64,000 nt of DNA, from contig NZ_NKHR01000007.1 in NCBI RefSeq assembly GCF_014467285.1, positions 110,503-174,502 on the forward strand. The letters are read 5' to 3'. This DNA comes from Xenorhabdus sp014467285 (GTDB lineage Bacteria; Pseudomonadota; Gammaproteobacteria; Enterobacterales; Enterobacteriaceae). The notes below the pieces were generated by a model. It saw nothing but the letters and a program-made list of their open reading frames with translations. It ran no database searches and was not told where the DNA came from. Made by a program: the position numbers and the translations under genes. Below are positions 1-8,740 of the stretch, piece after piece (positions within the stretch are counted from its first letter, which is position 1; each line of letters begins with the position of its first letter).

Positions 1-611
1 ATCGCTTCATGATGGATCATAAGCGATTAAACCCTGTTTTAGACTGGGTGGGAATGCCAATTGACGGGATTAACCAGCAGGTTAATACGGATATTCGCAG
101 TGGCAAAATGAGCAATCAGCATAGAGTTATCAAAAATATATTAATGTGGCTCCCTAATGCACATAACAATATTAATATCAAACTAACCACAGTTGTTTCC
201 CAGTCAAATGTGAATACCTTAAACGATATTGTTAGCTGGGTTGAGAATCTTCCTTATAAAATTCAGGCATGGCGATTTTATCAGTTCTGCCCATTAGGGG
301 TCGGGAAAGAAAAAAGGGATAAATTGGAAATAGAAACCGATTTGTTTATCTGCAAAATGGAGGCACTGAAAAAAAATTATCCGACCATGCCAATAAGCTG
401 GGCTACCTTTGAAGAGCGTGATAAAGCCAATGTCGTCATGGAACCAAATTTTGATATTATTATCCCTGATGGTGAAAACTATACTCTGCTTGGTAATATG
501 CTGGCAGACCCGCCAGAAAAAATTTTGCCGGCAATTTTCGGGAATAGTGAAGTCATTCATAAATGTGAAAATAATCGATTTTGGTTGGATAACAGGAAAT
601 TTACAGCATGA
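1..611 (+). CDS. Radical SAM enzyme, C-terminal part (viperin-like candidate), cut by window edge
   Basis: The open frame runs in from the left edge (codons in frame from base 3), so the N-terminal part with the expected CxxxCxxC iron-sulphur motif lies outside the window. What is visible is the second half of a radical SAM barrel: a strand-turn like 'DWVGMPIDG', 'IKLTTVVSQSNVN', and 'AWRFYQFCPLG' followed by a C-terminal 'NFDIIIPDG' segment. These resemble viperin-family (ddhCTP synthase) barrels but also other small radical SAM enzymes, so the specific activity is not settled. The stop overlaps the start of the next gene by ATGA, which implies translational coupling with the nucleoside-kinase-like gene and then nudI. 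That partnership with two nucleotide-acting proteins favours a nucleotide substrate. Radical SAM membership is fairly sure; the viperin assignment is inference. Confidence 0.6.
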   Translation, partial: RFMMDHKRLNPVLDWVGMPIDGINQQVNTDIRSGKMSNQHRVIKNILMWLPNAHNNINIKLTTVVSQSNVNTLNDIVSWVENLPYKIQAWRFYQFCPLGVGKEKRDKLEIETDLFICKMEALKKNYPTMPISWATFEERDKANVVMEPNFDIIIPDGENYTLLGNMLADPPEKILPAIFGNSEVIHKCENNRFWLDNRKFTA

Positions 612-1315
612 AATATGATTATCTTTATATGGACCCTTGGTCCGCAGACAAAAGAGAAGGAAACCTAGAAAGAAAACCGCTCTATATATGTCTATCCGGA
701 AACTCTGGTGTGGGCAAAAGTACTTTGCTTAAACAACTGTCTTCATCCCTATTTCAACATGATCCGTATACCATCGCCATTGACGAAAAAAGTGTTCACC
801 ATTCTTTCCTGCAGTATCTTTTTGACGATACCAATAACTACGGTTATCTAATACAACTCAATTTTATGATCCAACGGGCTCTGCTAATCAAATCTTGGAT
901 TGCTAAGGGATTTAACCTGGTGATGGAACGTTCTCACCTTGAAGATTACATATTTATTAATTTCATGCTGAAGACGGGGTATATCAATGAATCACATCAC
1001 AGAGCATATATGCTATTATGGGAAGAAATAAATCACATTATTCCTGTACCAGACCTTATCGTTTTCCTTGATTATTCTGCAGAACATTCTCTTCAACATT
1101 TACACGCTGATGAAATTCACGGGATCCGTCCCAGGGAGTTTCCTGATGAAGTGACAAAAGTTAAATGGATAAAGGGCTGGCATGATGAATATCAATATTT
1201 CTTGAATAATCTTCCCGAAAATCTCCGGAGCAGAGTGATGATTTGTCAACGCCCGGATAATATTGACGAATTTTCTGATATAGTCATCAACAAAATAAAT
1301 ATGCTGCGGAGGTGA
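608..1315 (+). CDS. Deoxynucleoside-kinase-like P-loop kinase
   Basis: 235 residues. A P-loop 'GNSGVGKST' lies at about residues 31-39, and 'MERSHLEDYIF' near residues 98-108 resembles the (D/E)RS motif of the deoxynucleoside kinase/thymidylate kinase superfamily. An arginine-bearing lid-like segment 'GIRPREF' follows near residue 175. The family phosphorylates (deoxy)nucleosides or nucleoside monophosphates; the substrate here cannot be read from the sequence. The gene starts inside the stop of the radical SAM gene (ATGA) and ends one base before nudI, and its last codons carry a strong ribosome binding site (GGAGGTGAT) for nudI. The three proteins are therefore likely made together in the cytoplasm. 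It might supply a phosphorylated nucleotide substrate to the radical SAM enzyme; that is inference. Confidence 0.6.
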   Translation: MKYDYLYMDPWSADKREGNLERKPLYICLSGNSGVGKSTLLKQLSSSLFQHDPYTIAIDEKSVHHSFLQYLFDDTNNYGYLIQLNFMIQRALLIKSWIAKGFNLVMERSHLEDYIFINFMLKTGYINESHHRAYMLLWEEINHIIPVPDLIVFLDYSAEHSLQHLHADEIHGIRPREFPDEVTKVKWIKGWHDEYQYFLNNLPENLRSRVMICQRPDNIDEFSDIVINKINMLRR

Positions 1316-1316
1316 T

Positions 1317-1742
1317 ATGCGTCAAAGAACAATTGTCTGTCCTATCATTCAAAATAATGGAGAATACCTGCTTTGTAAAATGGCATCTGATCGTGGTGTA
1401 TTTCCGGGTCAGTGGGCACTACCCGGAGGAGGAATGGAGCCCAACGAAACAATGGAAGCGGCACTGAGACGAGAAATCAGGGAAGAACTGGGTGAAGCTC
1501 TGGAAATAACGGAAGTGAAACCTTGGGCTTTTCGTGATGATATCCGGGTTAAAACGTATCCGGATGGCACCACCGAAGAAATTTACATGGTTTACCTCAT
1601 CTTTGACTGTATCAGTGCCAACCGGAACATTACATTCAACGAAGAATTTCAGGAAACTGCGTGGGTGTTACCAGAAGCCATGAAAGCCATGGATCTGAAT
1701 GAAGCAACGAGGGTTACCTTTACCCAGAAGGGAATAATCTGA
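1317..1742 (+). CDS. nudI: Nucleoside triphosphatase NudI
   Basis: 141 residues, the same length as E. coli NudI and nearly colinear with it from the first residues 'MRQRTIVCPIIQ'. The Nudix box runs from about residue 38 (GGGMEPNE, then REIREELGE), with all metal-binding glutamates present. NudI hydrolyses pyrimidine deoxynucleoside triphosphates (dUTP, dTTP, dCTP) to monophosphates. Here it is the last gene of a tightly packed operon with a kinase-like protein and a radical SAM enzyme, an unusual setting for it. It could clean up or limit a modified pyrimidine nucleotide made by its neighbours, which is inference. A weak stem (1761-1767 with 1780-1786) follows the gene but has no T-run. Confidence 0.88.
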   Translation: MRQRTIVCPIIQNNGEYLLCKMASDRGVFPGQWALPGGGMEPNETMEAALRREIREELGEALEITEVKPWAFRDDIRVKTYPDGTTEEIYMVYLIFDCISANRNITFNEEFQETAWVLPEAMKAMDLNEATRVTFTQKGII

Positions 1743-1850
1743 TAAATTCCGCCGGTTCATCCCTGCCTTCATCATGGATGGCAGGGGGCGATAGGCCAAA
1801 CAGCTCTAACGCTACAATCACTCCACAATTTTGTGATCAATAAAAATTAG

Positions 1851-2648
1851 GGTTCTGTCGCATTAACAAAGAAAGTACGAGTGAAGATAAGGTGATTGAT
1901 TTTTACTCAGCTCATTGATAGAAAAATGCCGCGGGTGAAATCGGACACCCTTCTTTTTGTCGGTATTGTCCTTTGCGCAACAGACAGACCAACTCTATCC
2001 CTGCCAACACGGTCTGGGCCCGTCTGAAGTTTTTGAATCCCAGCATAGGACGTGTTCGCCGTTTGACGTTGCGGTGATCCTGTTCAATCAGATTATTAAG
2101 GTACTTATTCTGCCGGATAATGATGTCGTTATCCTTCGGTTTTCCCTGATTTAACTCGTCCACTGCGGCTTTATTGGAGCCACTTTTATCAATCGTCACC
2201 ACGTCTGGTTGTCCATGATGACGCATCGCCTTTTTAAAGAAACGCAAGGCTCGATGGGCTGTCAACAAAAAATCAACCGTATCGCCGTCTGAATCCACAG
2301 CACGGTAAAGGTAACTCCATTTTCCTTTGATTTTGATATAGGTTTCGTCCATTCGCCACCGACGCCCAACAGCAGGCTTGCTCCGCCGATAGCGTTTGAC
2401 CATCAACGGAATCAGACGATGAACTCAGCGGGAGAGCGTGGAATGATCGACGGTTATCCCCCCGCTCAGCTAGCCTTTCCTCCAGGTCACGCAGGCTCAG
2501 TGCATAGGCCAGATACCAGCGAACACACTGAGCGATGATATCAACAGGATAGTGCAGGCGTTTGAATGCTTTTCGGATAAGGGGCATCGGTGAATCACTC
2601 AACAAAAAAACGGCATGATACCCGGACACTACTTAATACGACAGAACC
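1851..2648 (-). mobile_element. IS6-family insertion sequence, degenerate
   Basis: The element is bounded by 15-bp inverted repeats, GGTTCTGTCGCATTA at 1851-1865 and TAATACGACAGAACC at 2634-2648, with one mismatch between the arms. It is about 798 bp, typical of IS6-family (IS26-like) elements, and carries one broken transposase gene on the minus strand. The flanking octamers (aaaattag and tttataat) do not match, so no target duplication is visible. Either the element is old or flanking DNA was lost by recombination. It separates the radical SAM-kinase-nudI operon from mnmE. Confidence 0.85.
1912..2587 (-). pseudogene. IS6-family transposase, frameshifted and with a premature stop
   Basis: The N-terminal part (from 'MPLIRKAFKRLHYP' to 'LEERLAERG') and the rest (from 'MVKRYRRSKPAVGRRWRMDETYIK') lie in different frames. 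The shift falls in a run of six Gs around 2458, just after the codons for 'LAERG'. Beyond it the correct frame reads 'ITVDHSTLSR' and then meets TGA where the family normally has Trp. The DDE catalytic residues remain (MDETY, DKSG, EQDHRN). 'LLTAHRALRFF' appears a few residues shorter than usual in this family. One frameshift plus one nonsense codon make the gene inactive. A longer GTG-started frame could begin at 2629. Confidence 0.85.
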
Positions 2649-2757
2649 TTTATAATCGGTATAGGCCTCACTTAGCCCTAAAATATAAAACACCCGATGA
2701 AGTCCATCATCAGGCATTATGAGTAAAATAGAGTCAACGTATATCAGGACTAGACAA

Positions 2758-4122
2758 TCACTTCCCAATACAAAAACTGGAAAAAATCCGCCCTAACAAA
2801 TCATCAGAAGTAAATTCACCGGTAATTTCGTTCAACGCTTGCTGTGCCAAACGCAATTCTTCTGCCAACAATTCTCCTGAGCGAGCGAAAACCAACTGTT
2901 GATGGCCTTCCTGCAAATGTTCTGCCGCGGTATTCAATGCCTGCAAGTGACGACGGCGAGCAAGGAAACCACCCTCAGTATTGCTGTTGAAACCCATCGC
3001 TTCTTTCAGATGATCGCGCAGTAAATCAACACCTTCTCCGTCACGGGCAGACAGACGGATTAATGAGTAGCCACTGACTTCTGATACGCTCGTTGATTCT
3101 CCCGTCATATCCGTCTTGTTACGAATAACGGTCACTGGCAGGGATGTGGGTAGTCTGGCCATAAATTCAGGCCAAATTTGTGCAGGCTCAACGGCATCCG
3201 TTGTCGTACTGTCTACCATAAACAGCACTCGATCCGCCTGTTCGATTTCCTGCCAGGCGCGCTCGATACCAATACGTTCCACTTCATCACTCGCCTCGCG
3301 CAATCCGGCCGTATCAATCACATGCAGCGGCATACCATCAATATGAATATGTTCACGCAAAACATCGCGCGTTGTGCCCGCAATATCAGTTACAATCGCC
3401 GCTTCACGGCCGGCCAGTGCATTGAGCAGGCTGGATTTACCCGCATTCGGGCGACCTGCGATCACGACTTTCATGCCTTCACGCAGCAAACTACCCTGAC
3501 GCGCCTGTGAACGGACGTTATCCAGTTCAGTGATCACTTCATCCAACTTGGCCTCTATCTTGCCATCGGAAAGAAAATCAATTTCTTCATCAGGAAAATC
3601 AATCGCCGCTTCAACGTAAATCCGCAAGTTAGTCAACGCTTCTACCATTTGATGAACCTGGTTGGAAAACGTTCCTTGCAGGGAATTCATCGCAGAACGA
3701 GCAGCCTGTTCAGAACTGGCGTCAATCAGATCCGCAATCGCCTCTGCCTGTGCCAAGTCGAGTTTGTCATTCAGGAAAGCGCGTTCCGAAAACTCACCCG
3801 GATTAGCAATGCGCACACCAGAAATCGTCAAAATACGCTTTAACAGCAAATCAAGAATAACTGGCCCGCCATGCCCCTGAAGCTCCAGCACGTCTTCCCC
3901 CGTAAAAGAGTTCGGGCCGGGAAAGTAAAGGGCAATGCCCTGATCAAGTACAGAACCCTCTGCATCACGGAAAGGCAGGTAATCAGCATAACGAGGTTTT
4001 GGGAGTTTCCCCAATACCACTTGAGCGACTTCCGCCGCCTTGCGGCCAGAAATACGCAGGATGCCTACACCGCCTCGTCCCGGAGGAGTGGCCTGAGCGA
4101 CTATCGTATCAGTGGTATTCAT
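2758..4122 (-). CDS. mnmE: tRNA modification GTPase MnmE
   Basis: 454 residues, the full family length. With MnmG (encoded at 52553-54442 in this window) it makes the 5-carboxymethylaminomethyl group on wobble uridine 34 of certain tRNAs. The N-terminal tetrahydrofolate-binding domain begins 'TIVAQATPPGRGGVGILRISG'. The G domain carries 'GRPNAGKSS' (G1) near residue 225 and 'DTAG' (G3). The invariant C-terminal motif 'CIGK' closes the protein. The order rpmH-rnpA-yidD-yidC-mnmE is the usual enterobacterial one. A hairpin at 4165-4185 separates it from yidC. Confidence 0.97.
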   Translation of the reverse strand: MNTTDTIVAQATPPGRGGVGILRISGRKAAEVAQVVLGKLPKPRYADYLPFRDAEGSVLDQGIALYFPGPNSFTGEDVLELQGHGGPVILDLLLKRILTISGVRIANPGEFSERAFLNDKLDLAQAEAIADLIDASSEQAARSAMNSLQGTFSNQVHQMVEALTNLRIYVEAAIDFPDEEIDFLSDGKIEAKLDEVITELDNVRSQARQGSLLREGMKVVIAGRPNAGKSSLLNALAGREAAIVTDIAGTTRDVLREHIHIDGMPLHVIDTAGLREASDEVERIGIERAWQEIEQADRVLFMVDSTTTDAVEPAQIWPEFMARLPTSLPVTVIRNKTDMTGESTSVSEVSGYSLIRLSARDGEGVDLLRDHLKEAMGFNSNTEGGFLARRRHLQALNTAAEHLQEGHQQLVFARSGELLAEELRLAQQALNEITGEFTSDDLLGRIFSSFCIGK

Positions 4123-4164
4123 GAAATTCTCTCTTTTGAGTCAGGACTAGGAACGGAAATAATA

Positions 4165-4185
4165 AAGGCGGCCAATGACCGCCTT
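4165..4185 (-). terminator. Stem-loop between yidC and mnmE
   Basis: Arms AAGGCGG (4165-4171) and CCGCCTT (4179-4185) enclose a 7-nt loop. On the minus strand the stem is followed by TTATTATT, so it could partly terminate or attenuate transcription from yidC into mnmE. T-rich sequence also flanks it on the plus side. Confidence 0.5.
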
Positions 4186-4192
4186 CTACTTA

Positions 4193-4248
4193 TTTTTTAA
4201 CAGCCTAATTTTTTAACAGACTGGTTTTTTAACAGACCTATTTTTTAT
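4193..4248. repeat. Three and a half tandem 16-bp units at the yidC 3' end
   Basis: Units of the form TTTTTTAACAG(A/C)C followed by three variable bases begin at 4193, 4209 and 4225. A partial fourth starts at 4241 inside the last yidC codons. The period is exactly 16 bp. The array covers the yidC stop codon and the first bases after it, and looks like replication-slippage expansion. Confidence 0.75.
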
Positions 4249-5869
4249 TAAGGTCTACTTTCTTTTCGCGGGTATGTAAACCGCGCTTTTCCAGACTGCG
4301 GAAAATAACCTGCTGCTGGATGATCGTCACCAGGTTACTGACGATGTAGTACAGCACCAGACCAGATGGGAACCACAGGAAAAAGACGGTGAATACAACC
4401 GGCATGTAAGTCATGATCTTCTGCTGCATCGGATCTGTCACAGTCGTTGGCGACAGTTTCTGGATAACAAACATGGTTACCCCCATCAGCAATGGCAGGA
4501 TGTAGTAAGGATCTTGTGCAGACAAGTCCTTAATCCAGCCAATGAATGGTGCATGACGCAGCTCAACAGAACCCATCAACATGTAATACAGAGCAAGGAA
4601 GATTGGCATCTGAATTATCAGAGGCAAACAGCCACCCAACGGGTTCACTTTCTCTGTTTTGTACAGCGCCATCATTTCCTGACTCATGCGCTGACGGTCA
4701 TCACCGAAACGTTCACGCATTGCCGTAATTTTCGGCTGTAACAGGCGCATTTTCGCCATTGAGGTGTATTGCGCCTTAGTCAGCGGGTACATGATACCGC
4801 GCACGATAAAGGTAATCGCAATGATGGAGAAGCCCCAGTTACCGATATATTCATGCAGGAATTTAAGCAACTTGAACAGAGGCTGGGAAATAAACCACAA
4901 CCAACCGTAATCAACAGTCAGATCCAGATGTGGCGCAACCGCTGCCATTTTGTCCTGAATTTCAGGGCCAACCCACAGGGTAGAAAAGATATTCTGCTGG
5001 CTGTTTGGCGCAATATTGAAGTTTTCACCTTTGTACCCGATGATCGCCATTTTCTGGTTTTTCAGGTCAATGGTGTAGAAATTGCTGGTTTTGCCTTCAC
5101 CCGGAACCCAGGCAGTAGCAAAATATTGCTGGAGCATCGCGACCCAGCCACCTTTTGTGGTTACAGCAAGCGCATTGCTTTCAATCTCATCAAATTTGTA
5201 CTTTTCGTATTTTGCTTCTTCAGAAGAGTACGCAGCACCACGATAAGTATGCAGGGCAAAGTTGCTGCTACCGGTATCACGGTGTTTTGGCAAATCAACG
5301 CTCTGTTTCAACTGACCAAAGAACGCCATTTGCAGCGGTTTATCAGTGACATTATTGATGTTGTAATCAACCGAAACTGCGTAATTACCGCGTTTTAAAA
5401 TGAAAGTTTTGACATAAACAACGCCATCTGGCGCAGTGTAAGTCATTGGAATACGTAATTCATCCTGACCATCAGCCAAGACGAAGCTATTCTGAGTGGT
5501 GTGATAAAGTGGGCGTTCTGCCCGATTATCCGGGCCATTGAGACCGGTTAACCCACTTTGAGCCTGATAAGTGAACTCAGGGGTTGTTTCCAGCAGTTTA
5601 AACGGTTTTTGGGAACCGAGGGTATCAGGATAGGCCAGCAAATCAGCCTCCTCGATATCACCGCCACGGGTATTAATGTGCAACGAAAGCACATCCGTTT
5701 TCACGGTGATCAGTTTGCCTTGCCCACTGCTTGCTTCGCTACTCAGCGTGTTTGCTTGCTGCGTGATCTGGACCGTTGGTTGTGGGTTCTTATCACTCTC
5801 CCACTCTTGCCAGACCAGAAACGAAACAAACAGCAAAGCGATGAGAAGAAGATTGCGTTGCGAATCCAT
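4238..5869 (-). CDS. yidC: Membrane protein insertase YidC
   Basis: 543 residues. An N-terminal membrane anchor (about residues 5-20, 'LLLIALLFVSFLVW') is followed by the large periplasmic P1 domain, then the conserved C-terminal membrane core starting near residue 350 ('WGFSIIAITFIVRGIMYPLTKAQYTS'), which holds the insertase arginine. It inserts and folds inner-membrane proteins with Sec or alone, including ATP synthase subunit c encoded in this window. It follows yidD by two bases. The C-terminus 'REKKVDLNKK' runs into a tandem-repeat array that places the stop. Confidence 0.97.
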   Translation of the reverse strand: MDSQRNLLLIALLFVSFLVWQEWESDKNPQPTVQITQQANTLSSEASSGQGKLITVKTDVLSLHINTRGGDIEEADLLAYPDTLGSQKPFKLLETTPEFTYQAQSGLTGLNGPDNRAERPLYHTTQNSFVLADGQDELRIPMTYTAPDGVVYVKTFILKRGNYAVSVDYNINNVTDKPLQMAFFGQLKQSVDLPKHRDTGSSNFALHTYRGAAYSSEEAKYEKYKFDEIESNALAVTTKGGWVAMLQQYFATAWVPGEGKTSNFYTIDLKNQKMAIIGYKGENFNIAPNSQQNIFSTLWVGPEIQDKMAAVAPHLDLTVDYGWLWFISQPLFKLLKFLHEYIGNWGFSIIAITFIVRGIMYPLTKAQYTSMAKMRLLQPKITAMRERFGDDRQRMSQEMMALYKTEKVNPLGGCLPLIIQMPIFLALYYMLMGSVELRHAPFIGWIKDLSAQDPYYILPLLMGVTMFVIQKLSPTTVTDPMQQKIMTYMPVVFTVFFLWFPSGLVLYYIVSNLVTIIQQQVIFRSLEKRGLHTREKKVDLNKK

Positions 5870-5871
5870 CG

Positions 5872-6129
5872 TTAATGTTCTCTGTTATCGTTGTTTTTAG
5901 GTGGGACAGGATCATCACCACCTTTGTGTAAAGGGTGGCATTTTAATATGCGTTTCACTGTTAACCAACTGCCTTTTATCATTCCAAACCTACGCAATGC
6001 CTCTATCCCATAGTGGGAACAGGTAGGGTTGAAACGACAACGGGGCCCCAGTAGTGGACTGATCACTAACTGATAACCCCTGATTAAGGCAATCAGGAGG
6101 CGCGAGCCAAGCGACAGTGACGACGCCAT
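5872..6129 (-). CDS. yidD: Membrane protein insertion efficiency factor YidD
   Basis: 85 residues. Conserved core 'PLLGPRCRFNPTCSHYGIEALRRFG' with family cysteines, and 'ILKCHPLHKGG'. YidD is a small peripheral inner-membrane protein that helps YidC-dependent insertion. Its start overlaps the end of rnpA by 37 bp, as in E. coli, and its stop is two bases from yidC, so the three are co-translated. Confidence 0.95.
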   Translation of the reverse strand: MASSLSLGSRLLIALIRGYQLVISPLLGPRCRFNPTCSHYGIEALRRFGMIKGSWLTVKRILKCHPLHKGGDDPVPPKNNDNREH

Positions 6130-6452
6130 AATTTGCCCAAAGCTTCCGTTAGCTCACGGTTATCAAGCTCAGCGACCCCTTTCCTCACCAAAATCACAAA
6201 ATCCATTGAAGGCAATTTATGCTGGTTTAAACGAAAACTTTCACGAGCCAATCGCTTGATACGATTACGCTCATGGGCGCGTTTTACATTTTTTTTGGCG
6301 ATGGTTAGACCGATGCGGGGATGCCCCAGCTCATTCAGGCGTCCAAGGATAGTTATCTCTGCGGAGCTTGCCCGTTGTGGCTGCTGGAAAACATAAGTGA
6401 AATGCTCGGGAGTTAACAAACGTAACTCCCTCGGAAAAGCGAGCTTAACCAC
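6093..6452 (-). CDS. rnpA: Ribonuclease P protein component
   Basis: 119 residues, identical in length to the E. coli protein and starting 'MVKLAFPRELRLLTP'. The RNA-binding signature 'KKNVKRAHERNRIKRLARESFR' is intact near residues 53-75. It is the protein cofactor of RNase P, which matures tRNA 5' ends. It follows rpmH by 18 bp and overlaps yidD. Confidence 0.97.
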   Translation of the reverse strand: MVKLAFPRELRLLTPEHFTYVFQQPQRASSAEITILGRLNELGHPRIGLTIAKKNVKRAHERNRIKRLARESFRLNQHKLPSMDFVILVRKGVAELDNRELTEALGKLWRRHCRLARAS

Positions 6453-6470
6453 TTGGTATGGTTAGCTTTA

Positions 6471-6611
6471 TTACTTAGAAACGGTCAGACGAGCACGGCC
6501 TTTCGCACGACGGCGAGCCAGAACCTGACGACCATTTTTAGTGGCCATACGAGAGCGGAAGCCGTGAGTACGGTTACGCTTCAGTACGGATGGTTGAAAA
6601 GTGCGTTTCAT
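6471..6611 (-). CDS. rpmH: 50S ribosomal protein L34
   Basis: 46 residues, 'MKRTFQPSVLKRNRTHGFRS' through to 'ARLTVSK'. The length and sequence are those of L34 throughout Enterobacterales. It is the first gene of the minus-strand rpmH-rnpA-yidD-yidC run and is divergent from dnaA. Confidence 0.97.
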   Translation of the reverse strand: MKRTFQPSVLKRNRTHGFRSRMATKNGRQVLARRRAKGRARLTVSK

Positions 6612-7347
6612 AGCGATTTCTACCTAGCTTAAAATTTGTTACTGATTCAGCAAATGCGTTGGCGACCAGTGAGAATGAGTAGACACCGATGCCTCAATCG
6701 CAACATCAATATATAGAAAGAGGCAGGATTGTAATAAAATGTACCACCCTTAGTCAATCCAAGATGACGCGAGCCTGGCCGTTTTCCTGTCAGATTTTTT
6801 ACTGCAACCAGACATTCATCAAACATGACCAGACTTTTTGCTACCCGAAGTGCTTACCCCAAATCCTCACCAGACATGACCGGAAAAAAATCGTTGGCAT
6901 AACACGCAGGGTGCAAGATTATACGGACTGTGTAATAAAGCGCAAGGATCATACACAGATCGTTGTGATTGAATTAGTGATCATCATATTGTTTTCACAT
7001 TAAATTTTAAACGATAGATAAACGAAGTTTGCTATATGCCATGATTACACTACAGTATCTCTTACGGGCCTTTATATTCAGCAAGTATCAAAGCATGGTG
7101 ATCACCCTGTGGATAAAAAGCGTCAAAGCTGTGTAAAAGAATGAGGATCTATGTCGTCTTTTGCGTTATGATCGTCGGCCACGATCCCAACCTCTCTAAT
7201 CTGCGGATCGTTGGGGAGCGATGATATTAAAAATCGCCACAAGGTACATGCTATCTTCCTCAGCATTGAGGAGTAATGCCTTGTGCCCAGTATAACGTAT
7301 CTATTATTCCGGTTTCTTTTATTGGTCTCGTTTTAGGGGAGTTCGCC
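6612..7347. promoter_or_regulatory. rpmH-dnaA divergent control region
   Basis: This 736-bp gap separates divergent rpmH and dnaA and must hold promoters for both. A consensus DnaA box lies at 7108-7116 and several GATC sites cluster near 7100-7225, which fits autoregulation by DnaA and methylation/SeqA control. No convincing gene is seen. An in-frame extension of dnaA upstream to 7276 exists but lacks family similarity. Confidence 0.7.
7108..7116 (-). promoter_or_regulatory. DnaA box in the dnaA promoter region
   Basis: TGTGGATAA, the exact complement of the consensus TTATCCACA, 232 bp upstream of the dnaA start. In E. coli a similar box mediates DnaA autorepression. Confidence 0.8.
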
Positions 7348-8736
7348 GTGTCACTTTCGCTTTGGCAGCAATGTCTTGCCCGATTGCAGGATGAGTTACC
7401 TGCCACAGAATTCAGTATGTGGATACGACCCCTTCAGGCAGAACTGAGTGATAACACTTTGGCTCTCTACGCCCCCAACCGTTTTGTGCTGGATTGGGTA
7501 AGAGAGAAATATATCAATAATATCAATTTGTTATTAAATGATTTCTGTGGTCCTGAAGTACCGTTGCTGCGTTTTGAAGTAGGAAATAAGCCTGTTTCAC
7601 CTAACCAGTCTGCATCTCAGAAAATCATTGCCGATATGCCGGTAACTGCTGCGCCGTCCAGTACATCTGTACGTCCAAGCTGGGACACTGCAAAAGCCCA
7701 GCCAGAGTTATCCTATCGTTCCAATGTCAATCCCAAACACACATTTGATAACTTTGTTGAAGGTAAATCTAACCAGCTCGCCAGAGCGGCTGCCAGGCAA
7801 GTTGCTGATAATCCGGGAGGCGCATACAATCCCTTGTTCCTCTATGGCGGGACAGGATTAGGTAAAACCCACCTCCTGCATGCTGTCGGCAATAGCATTA
7901 TGGCACGCAAAGCCAATGCAAAAGTGGTATACATGCACTCTGAACGTTTTGTTCAGGACATGGTAAAAGCATTGCAAAACAATGCGATAGAAGAGTTTAA
8001 ACGTTATTATCGTTCAGTGGATGCTCTGCTGATCGATGATATTCAGTTTTTTGCAAATAAAGAGCGATCCCAAGAAGAATTCTTTCACACGTTCAATGCC
8101 CTGCTGGAAGGTAATCAACAGATTATTCTGACATCAGATCGCTATCCGAAAGAGATCAACGGCGTCGAAGATCGGTTAAAATCCCGCTTTGGTTGGGGAT
8201 TGACCGTTGCCATAGAACCACCGGAGCTGGAAACCCGCGTCGCTATTCTGATGAAGAAAGCTGACGAGAATCAAATCCAGTTGCCGGGTGAAGTGGCTTT
8301 CTTTATTGCCAAACGCCTGCGATCCAATGTTCGTGAACTTGAAGGCGCTTTGAATCGAGTCATCGCCAATGCCAATTTTACAGGCCGTGCGATTACCATT
8401 GATTTTGTACGCGAAGCATTACGTGATTTATTGGCTCTACAGGAAAAGCTGGTAACCATTGATAATATTCAGAAAACCGTAGCTGAATATTACAAAATCA
8501 AGGTTGCTGACCTGCTTTCCAAGCGCCGCTCACGCTCTGTTGCCCGTCCGAGACAGATGGCAATGGCGCTGGCAAAAGAGCTGACAAATCACAGCTTGCC
8601 TGAAATCGGGGATGCCTTTGGTGGACGTGACCATACAACCGTACTTCACGCTTGTCGTAAGATCGAACAACTGCGTGAAGAGAGTCATGACATCAAAGAA
8701 GATTTTTCTAACTTAATCAGAACATTATCTTCCTAG
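7348..8736 (+). CDS. dnaA: Chromosomal replication initiator DnaA
   Basis: 462 residues from a GTG start at 7348, chosen because the protein then begins 'SLSLWQQCLARLQDELPATE' exactly as in E. coli, with AGGGGAG about 7 bases upstream. Domain I (DnaB/DiaA contact) and a linker precede the AAA+ domain: Walker A 'GGTGLGKTH' near residue 168, Walker B 'LLIDDIQFF' near 228. The domain IV DNA-binding signature 'GGRDHTTVLHAC' lies near residue 424. It opens oriC, present in this window at 54535-54800. It heads dnaA-dnaN-recF-gyrB, with dnaN starting four bases after its stop. Confidence 0.97.
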   Translation: MSLSLWQQCLARLQDELPATEFSMWIRPLQAELSDNTLALYAPNRFVLDWVREKYINNINLLLNDFCGPEVPLLRFEVGNKPVSPNQSASQKIIADMPVTAAPSSTSVRPSWDTAKAQPELSYRSNVNPKHTFDNFVEGKSNQLARAAARQVADNPGGAYNPLFLYGGTGLGKTHLLHAVGNSIMARKANAKVVYMHSERFVQDMVKALQNNAIEEFKRYYRSVDALLIDDIQFFANKERSQEEFFHTFNALLEGNQQIILTSDRYPKEINGVEDRLKSRFGWGLTVAIEPPELETRVAILMKKADENQIQLPGEVAFFIAKRLRSNVRELEGALNRVIANANFTGRAITIDFVREALRDLLALQEKLVTIDNIQKTVAEYYKIKVADLLSKRRSRSVARPRQMAMALAKELTNHSLPEIGDAFGGRDHTTVLHACRKIEQLREESHDIKEDFSNLIRTLSS

Positions 8737-8740
8737 CGCT

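Noticed and set aside
4193..4248. CRISPR-like array
   Set aside because: Units are 16 bp with no unique spacers of regular length; this is a simple tandem repeat. No CRISPR array or cas gene was seen anywhere.
7276..7347. N-terminal extension of DnaA from an ATG at 7276
   Set aside because: The extra 24 residues have no counterpart in DnaA. The GTG at 7348 has a proper ribosome binding site and gives the canonical N-terminus.
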